NCBI GenBank assembly: GCA_029721435.1 | Contig: CM056587.1 | Location: forward strand, 13,227,167 to 13,291,166 | Direction of reading: 5' to 3' | DNA: 64,000 nt | Origin: Gymnothorax reevesii | Taxonomy: Eukaryota > Chordata > Actinopteri > Anguilliformes > Muraenidae | In this document: one piece after another, positions 36,396 to 64,000 of the stretch | Numbering within the stretch: position 1 is the stretch's first letter | Layout: each line of letters opens with the position of its first letter | Position numbers and translations under genes: made by a program | The notes under the pieces: generated by a model | Seen by the model: the letters and a program-made list of their open reading frames with translations, nothing else | Database searches by the model: none | What the model was told of the DNA's origin: nothing

Positions 36396-36413
36396 ATCCC
36401 GGACAAGCCCCCA
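36396..36413 (-). other. tRNA-Pro-like primer binding site of a retroelement
   Basis: On the plus strand the 18 bases ATCCCGGACAAGCCCCCA equal the 3' end of vertebrate tRNA-Pro with one change (ACAAGC for ACGAGC, a CpG-type transition). The site lies three bases beyond the end of the minus-strand LTR, where reverse transcription would be primed. Pro tRNA priming is known from gammaretroviruses and some other LTR elements. Confidence 0.8.
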
Positions 36414-36416
36414 ATT

Positions 36417-36894
36417 TGTTATGGTCCCAATTTGTTATGACATATCGGACAGAAAGGGATGACAGACAGAATTTTTAAAACTTAAACAGATTAATAAAGC
36501 AAAGGCTGACCAAGATTGAAAATATATATTTAAAAAAATAATAGTTACAGTCCCTTGAGATGGGGTTGCTTTGCGATGTTCTGGGACAGGAAAATGCTCC
36601 AACACAGGCAAAAATCCACAAACAGCTTCACAGGTCTTGAAAAGAGTGACGGGTCTGGTCAAATGTATCCTTCTCCTTGCAATTTCTCCTACTACTTTAC
36701 TCTCTCTATTTTTCTCCTTATATTCTCTTTTCCAGCCCCCTCCCACCTCCCAGACCTTTTTTCATTCTCTGCGACTTTCCCCTCTGAGGCATGCCCAGAA
36801 CATGCTCAAAACCTAGCTCCAGACTGGGCTTAACAAAAAAAAAAGTCAATACTGCCATCTAGTGGGATTTTTATTTTTTTTTTACCACATTACA
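36417..36894 (-). mobile_element. 5' LTR of an endogenous retroelement, minus strand
   Basis: Read on the minus strand from 36894, it starts TGTAATGTGG and ends CCATAACA, like the solo LTR at 17526-18010, and aligns with it along its whole length with substitutions and small gaps. It has a TATA-like box (GAATATAAGGAG near 36719) and is followed by the tRNA-Pro-like binding site, so it is a 5' LTR. No 3' LTR or coding region was found to the left, so the provirus is truncated or replaced. Internally it carries a CTCF-type motif (36851-36865). Confidence 0.82.
36851..36865 (-). promoter_or_regulatory. CTCF-type motif in the second LTR
   Basis: The minus strand reads CCACTAGATGGCAGT, identical to the motif in the solo LTR at 17543-17557 but pointing the opposite way. 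Confidence 0.55.
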
Positions 36895-37019
36895 GGTGTT
36901 AGTCTGACATCCGGGACATTAGGGATTTTCCAGCTCTATTTTAGCGTGAGTGATGTCATCTGTGCGGAGCGCTATTAAAGGAAAACCAGACTGCCTCTGC
37001 CAGAGAGCTTACACTTGGC

Positions 37020-37350
37020 TGGTTGGATCTTCCAACAGATGACCTACAGCACATGTCGAAATCAACACAAAAGGTATAAAGGTATTGCCATGGCCTTCCC
37101 AGTTCCCCGTCCTAAATCGAGTGAAGAGTCTGTGGAATGACCTGAAGAGTAGAGCCCATAAATGTGGACCTGAGAATTTGAGGGATCTGAGATTCTGCAT
37201 GGTGCAATGGCCTCAAATCTCTCGCCATGTTTCTTCATCTTTATAACACATTTGGAAACACTGAGACCTTATCTTGAAAAGCATTAATTGAAGAGGGATC
37301 CAATCACTTTGGCACACGTTTGAAAGATTTGTTTCATGACAATCAAATTT
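37020..37350 (+). pseudogene. Tc1-like transposase C-terminal relic
   Basis: Blocks such as TGCCATGGCCTTCCCAG, GTCTGTGGAATGACCTGAAG, TGGACCTGAGAATTTGAGGG and ATCTGAGATTCTGCATGG follow the order of the coding 3' half of a Tc1 family related to transposon A. CCAATCACTTTGGCACACG then follows, like its inner end. Many stops and small deletions are present; the Glu motif region survives only as nucleotide similarity. Confidence 0.6.
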
Positions 37351-38049
37351 TTCCCTTGCATTAACTTTTTCAAATTGGATACTTTATTTCGTTAATATTC
37401 TGATGTAAATATCAAAATGTACAATAAAAGCAGCAAACAGTGTATGTACAATAAAGGCAGTAAACATTAGAGGCCATTTTAAAATTGATAGGCAACGGAA
37501 GCTGAGAATTTTATTCTCTCTGTTTGCATTTTTTTTGGCTACCTTGTGCATTTTGAGTCAAAATAAACTCTACGGCTGATAAGAATCGCCCCATCAGTGG
37601 TGCATTTGCCATACACCCCTTTAGGCGTGTTCTCAGACTCTCTAAATCAGCACACAGCCCATTAAAGAACGATAGGGTAGCCTATGTAAGGAACATTAAT
37701 TGGTATTGCTGTGCTCCCTTGATGAAAATTCTGTTTTCCATAAATGTTTATTATGTCAATTACTTTTTCGCGGGGGATTCTGGAGAGGTATTATTTTTAG
37801 TTCCGTTGTTTGTTTGTCAGCAAATAAGCGCATACAATATTGCAGCAATCATCTCCAAACATGAGTATACTTTTCGTTATATAAGAAACCTTTTCATAAG
37901 GATGTTGAGGCTGAAAAATGTCCAGAAATTAAGACAGTTAAGAACGTCCTGAGGCCGGAAATGAGTACTGAAGTAAATCGTACCCAGATAACAGAATGGA
38001 AAGACTAGTCACAAAACTATTTGAGAATAGGGTAGAGTGGGGTTAGATG
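37351..38049. other. No gene seen
   Basis: The stretch contains a short repeated phrase, TGTACAATAAA(A/G)GCAG, near 37420-37460. No exon or element could be supported. Confidence 0.5.
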
Positions 38050-39070
38050 CGTTCTGGAACCACACGCGAGTACCAGGAAGTGCAGCAAAATTCATTTTAT
38101 TGAAGGCATTAGTACAAAGTCCAGGATCCAAAAACACAATCCAGATGGCCAGAAACGATTCGTTACCAGGGCAGCAAACACAAGTCTCAAAGTCAGGCAA
38201 AGCAGGTTCAGTACAGGGGCACAGGAATATCAAAGACAAAGCCAAAATCAAAATCCGGGATGTTCCAGTCAGAAGTATAACGCAAAGAGTACAAGGCCTA
38301 AACAATCACAGCACAAGGAAAACGTTCTGACAAGAGCTGGTTGTGAAATGACTGCTTAAATACACGTAGGGAAAGTCACATGCTATGATAGGGAACAGGT
38401 GAAATGGATCAGACTAATTAAATAGGGAACAGACATGAGGAAGTACCTAACCACATGAAATTGGCTAAAGCCAAAACGCGGACAGGGATCACAAAGACAG
38501 CCTATAACAAACACACCGCTCCTTTTAGGGAGTTCTAACGTGCACAGATAATGACAGGCAGAGCAGTTAAACAGGTGCGGAGGATCTGCTAAAGCACAGC
38601 AAAGTAAATTGGGTAAAGACAAGGGGTGGAGACTAGAATAGAGCGAGTGCTGAGAGCTCGTTAGTCAATTAGTAATGTGCAGCAATACAATCCCTAGTGC
38701 TTGTTAGTAAGTTAGTACTATAAACAATGTTAGTGTTAGTAATTTATCTAAAATAATAAACTGTTAGCAATGCAAGTAAAGATAGAACAGAAAGGCGAAG
38801 GAAGCAAAGGAGATTGGAAGGAATGTTTGAAAACCCAGAAACCATGAAATCAACTGAAACTGTGGCACACAAGACTGGGGAAACTGTCACATAATATATC
38901 ACCAGACAGGGGAGACAATGTGCAATGCAGGGCATGAGAAATACAAAACCCAGAATGATAATCTAAACTGTGAATATGGGAAATGGCAGGCAAGGACATA
39001 ACAAAGAATGACGGGCAAAATGCAAAACATGGCGTGGACTAGGTCAGAAAACATGGCTTGGTATCAGGGT
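38050..39070. repeat. Dispersed repeat, related to 14035-15030
   Basis: The stretch starts with AATTCATTTTATTGAAGGCA and runs through CCAGGATCCAAAAACACAAT-type phrases to ATTAGTAATGTGCAGC and a series of AACATGG/AAAACATGG words. Composition and order resemble 14035-15030. No believable gene is present. Confidence 0.4.
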
Positions 39071-39424
39071 CATAATGAATGGTTAGTATGTAAAGTTGGC
39101 TACCACATCTCGCAAGATTTATGACATAGTCAGTAGAGAAATATTTTTAAATGTTCAATATTTTTTTTAAAAAAAGGTCATCTTACCCCACCCCTGGTTT
39201 TACTGCTTTTCACAGGAGTAATGATCATATTATAGCTGTCTTAATTGACAGATATACATCATACAAAAGATCAACATCTTTCTTGAAATTTCCTTGCTGA
39301 AGAAATGGGGAAAGAAAGAGGTACATTCTCCTAAACTTAACTTTTTATTAACTGCATAAACACTAAGGCACAAGTGATGGCAGGGTACCATTGGCATTAA
39401 ATACATCAAGGAATAGATGGTTAT

Positions 39425-40545
39425 ACACTGCTCAAAAAAATAATGGGAACACTAAAATAACACATCCTAGATCAGAATGAATGAATTATTCTTATTAAAT
39501 ATTTTGTTCTTTACATAGTTGGATGTGCTGACAACAAAATCACACAAAAATTATCAGTGGAAATCAAATTTATTAACCCATGGAGGTCTGGATTTGGAGT
39601 CACACTCAAAATTAAAGTGGAAAAACACACTACAGGCTGATCTAACTTTGATGTAATGTCCTTAAATCAAGTCAAAATGAGGCTCAGTAGTGTGTGTGGC
39701 CTCCACGTGCCTGTATGACCTCCCTACCCCGCCTGAGCATGCTCCTGATGAGGTGGCGGATGATCTCCTGAGGGATCTCCTCCCAGACCTGGACTAAAGC
39801 ATCCGCCAACTCCTAGTCAGTCTGTGGTGCAACGTGGCATTGGTGGATGGAGCGAGACATGATCTCCCAGATATGCTCAATTGGATCCAGGTCTGGGGAA
39901 TGGGCGGGCCAGTCCATAGCATCAATGCCTTCATCTTGCAGGAACTGCTGACACACTCCAGCCACATGTGGTCAAGCATTGTCTTGCATTAGGAGGAACC
40001 CCGGGCCAACTGCACCAGCATATGGTCCCACAAGGGGTCTTAGGATCTCATCTTGGTACCTAATGGCAGTCAGGCTACCTCTGGCGAGCACAAGGAGGGC
40101 TGTGCGGCCTCCCAAAGAAATTACACCCCACACCATTTCTGACCCACTGCCAAACCGGTCATGCTGGAGGATGTTGCAAGCAGCTGAACGTTCTCCACGG
40201 CATCTCCAGACTCTGTCACGTCTGTCACATGTGCTCAGTGTGAACCTGCTTTCATCTGTGAAGAGCACAGGGCGCTAGTGGCGAATTTGCCAATCTTGGT
40301 GTTCTCTGGCAAATTCCAAACGCCCTGCACGGTGTTGGGCTGTAAGCACAACCCCCACCTGTGGATGTCGGGCCCTCATACCATCCTCATGGAGTCGGTT
40401 TCTGACAGTTTGAGCAGACACATGCACATTTGTGGCCTGCTGGAGGTCATTTTGCAGGGCTCTGGCAGTGCTCCTCCTGTTCCTCCTTGCACAAAGGCGG
40501 AGGTAGCGGTCCTGCTGCTGGGTTGTTGCCCTCCTACGGCCATGC
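39425..40545 (-). mobile_element. Tc1-like transposon E, one end lost
   Basis: The left end CACTGCTCAAAAAAATAATG follows a TA (39423-39424) and is the terminus of a known kind of fish Tc1 element. The transposase lies on the minus strand. No matching inverted end is found to the right: element similarity stops near 40545, just upstream of the codons for the second DNA-binding helix, so the 5' end including the first helix is missing. Confidence 0.85.
39684..40545 (-). pseudogene. Tc1-like DD34E transposase, 5'-truncated, three stops in one frame
   Basis: From 40545 to 39684 a single reading frame holds about 287 codons interrupted by only three stops (40274-40272, 39971-39969 and 39815-39813). 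Each is explained by one C-to-T or G-to-A change from the family codon (Trp, Arg and Gln by context). All three catalytic residues are present: D in VLFTDESRF, D in LLMQDNA and E in DPIEHIW, with 34 positions between the last two. The protein ends ARGGHTHY. The first DNA-binding helix is absent through truncation at about 40545. Decay by a few transitions, without frameshifts, makes this the least damaged transposase of the window, but it is inactive. Confidence 0.9.
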
Positions 40546-41369
40546 ACAGACTTGTAAAAAAGAGCGTACACAAATATTGGAGGAAGTAGGTTAAAGTTCA
40601 ACAAAAATATTTCCGGATATTCAAAAACATTTTTTTTTGCCATATCTTTTGTTTTTATGGTTGTATCAAGTTCATACCATACTCACAAGACGCAGCTTTC
40701 ATTTTTACATTCTCTGACATGCAGAAGGAGCGTGGAGCACCCCCGTTTCAAAGATAGGGGGGTAAATGTCAGGGGGTTCAGGTGGGCCTGAAATAAGTCA
40801 AATGTCTATAAAATCACAACTTTTCATTCAAATAAGTTGAAATTTTGTATTGTGCATCTCAATGGGGCAATAATAGGCAAATGTTGCTCAAATCCAGACA
40901 GTGAAACTTATATATTTTTTTCAAAGCTGAGTCAGCACAAAAACCCCAAATGGCTTGCTGAGGCAGGGTATGTTGTGACGAGCCCTGCTTGTTCTATGTG
41001 TATTTATTTTCATAATTTAATCAACAGAAACATTTTTAAGGTGACCATGGGACAGATGATCTCTCCTGTTTTAGAATATTAAAATACGTGATAAAATGTG
41101 GCTCTGGTTCATTCTGGTTCAGCGGTTCCTCTGGTCCATTCTCCTCGCAGATTGTTCAGTGACTCTGACTGCCTCTCTGTGCTATTGGAAATTTCACATT
41201 ATCCTGCAATCGCGTTAATGCCATACAAAGCATTCAAGAGCACTAGGAATTAAAAAAGTGCCCAACGGACGCACGGTTTTTCTCGGCAAGTGAGCACAAT
41301 ACTATGAAAACTTCAGTAAATGAAAAAAAATGCGGATATACTAAACTTACAATGACTGTCTGAACTCTG
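40546..41369. other. No gene seen upstream of the fam171b promoter segment
   Basis: AT-rich sequence without exon or repeat boundaries that I can support. Confidence 0.45.
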
Positions 41370-41791
41370 TTGCGCTCTCTGCCGTTACGCTTTGACAACA
41401 TACGCCAAAGTTTAGCTTAAAAACATCCGATTTCGTATTCGCGCAAATCGGTATCAAGGTATTCCCAAAAGGTCACGAATTCGGTTATCATCGCGACCGT
41501 GACCATAATTTAGCTGAGCGAATGCGCGTCGGGCTGTTTGCACGTTCTACCGGCAGGTGGCGTTCGTGTGGTGAGCTCGCTGGTGTGGTACATCACCCAA
41601 CAGGACAAAATCTGTGTTTTTAATTCATGGCCGCACCCCCGCCGCTCAGCTCGCTGTGTACCCGCCGGAATCACGCTATTCCATCCTCTCGTAACCATGG
41701 CACATCCATGAAGAGGACTAGGAGGCACTCGATGCTCCGAGCTCCATTTTATGTTCGCAGTGATGTCTCGGTTTCTCGGCTTTGCTTCACC
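41370..41791 (+). promoter_or_regulatory. fam171b: CpG-rich 5' region and 5' UTR of fam171b
   Basis: CpG dinucleotides, rare in the flank, become frequent from about 41375 and stay so through exon 1 to about 42050 (for example GAATGCGCGTCGGGC and CCGCCGCTCAGCTCGC). No TATA box is evident near the start codon, which fits a CpG-type promoter. The transcription start cannot be placed from sequence. Confidence 0.6.

Positions 41792-64000
<22,209 letters not shown>

Noticed and set aside
41627..41791. Upstream in-frame ATG extending fam171b by 55 residues
   Set aside because: It would place a charged, low-complexity stretch before the clear signal peptide. The ATG at 41792 has the better context and position.

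Overview
This window looks like teleost fish nuclear DNA. It holds the first eight coding exons of one vertebrate gene with large introns. The rest is filled with Tc1/mariner, hAT-like, piggyBac-like and fold-back elements, a 5S-derived SINE, other SINE fragments and short tandem repeats of the kinds common in ray-finned fish. There are no operons, tRNA genes, functional rRNA genes or CRISPR arrays. The species cannot be fixed from the sequence alone.

Positions 1-41370 form a gene-poor, repeat-rich flank. From left to right it holds: a Tc1 element cut by the window edge with a nested short repeat; a second Tc1 element with complete inverted ends; an (AT)n tract; an L1-like relic; a 1.0 kb element with 27-bp inverted ends; a fold-back element carrying an ATGTT tandem array; a worn Tc1 relic; a MITE; a piggyBac-type element in a TTAA site; a dispersed repeat with a solo LTR inside it; a 5S-rRNA-derived SINE; a full-length but dead Tc1 element (24513-26099); Tc1 relics; a hAT-type MITE (29665-29971) with an 8-bp target duplication; a 396-bp inverted-repeat MITE (31912-32307); a tRNA-type SINE; a second LTR followed by a tRNA-Pro-like primer binding site; and a Tc1 copy with three in-frame stops (39425-40545).

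From about 41370 to the right edge lies fam171b, plus strand. A CpG-rich segment leads into exon 1, which encodes a signal peptide. A 16.1 kb first intron follows, then exons 2-7 (extracellular region and transmembrane helix) and the start of exon 8 (cytoplasmic tail), which runs off the window. All splice sites are GT-AG. Introns 1-6 are phase 1 and intron 7 is phase 2, so the reading frame stays open through all eight exons (about 407 residues seen). The product is a single-pass type I membrane protein of the FAM171 family. The introns carry many repeats, including a near-perfect 507-bp fold-back element (intron 3), a ~19-copy minisatellite (intron 3) and a Tc1 relic (intron 5).

No clearly new multi-gene system is visible. 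The observations most worth following are the convergent CTCF-type motifs carried by two oppositely oriented LTRs, the tRNA-Pro binding site beside one of them, the repeated internal palindromes of the TTAA element, the young fold-back element in intron 3, the symmetrical phase-1 exons of fam171b, and the lack of the mammalian polyglutamine tract in exon 1.
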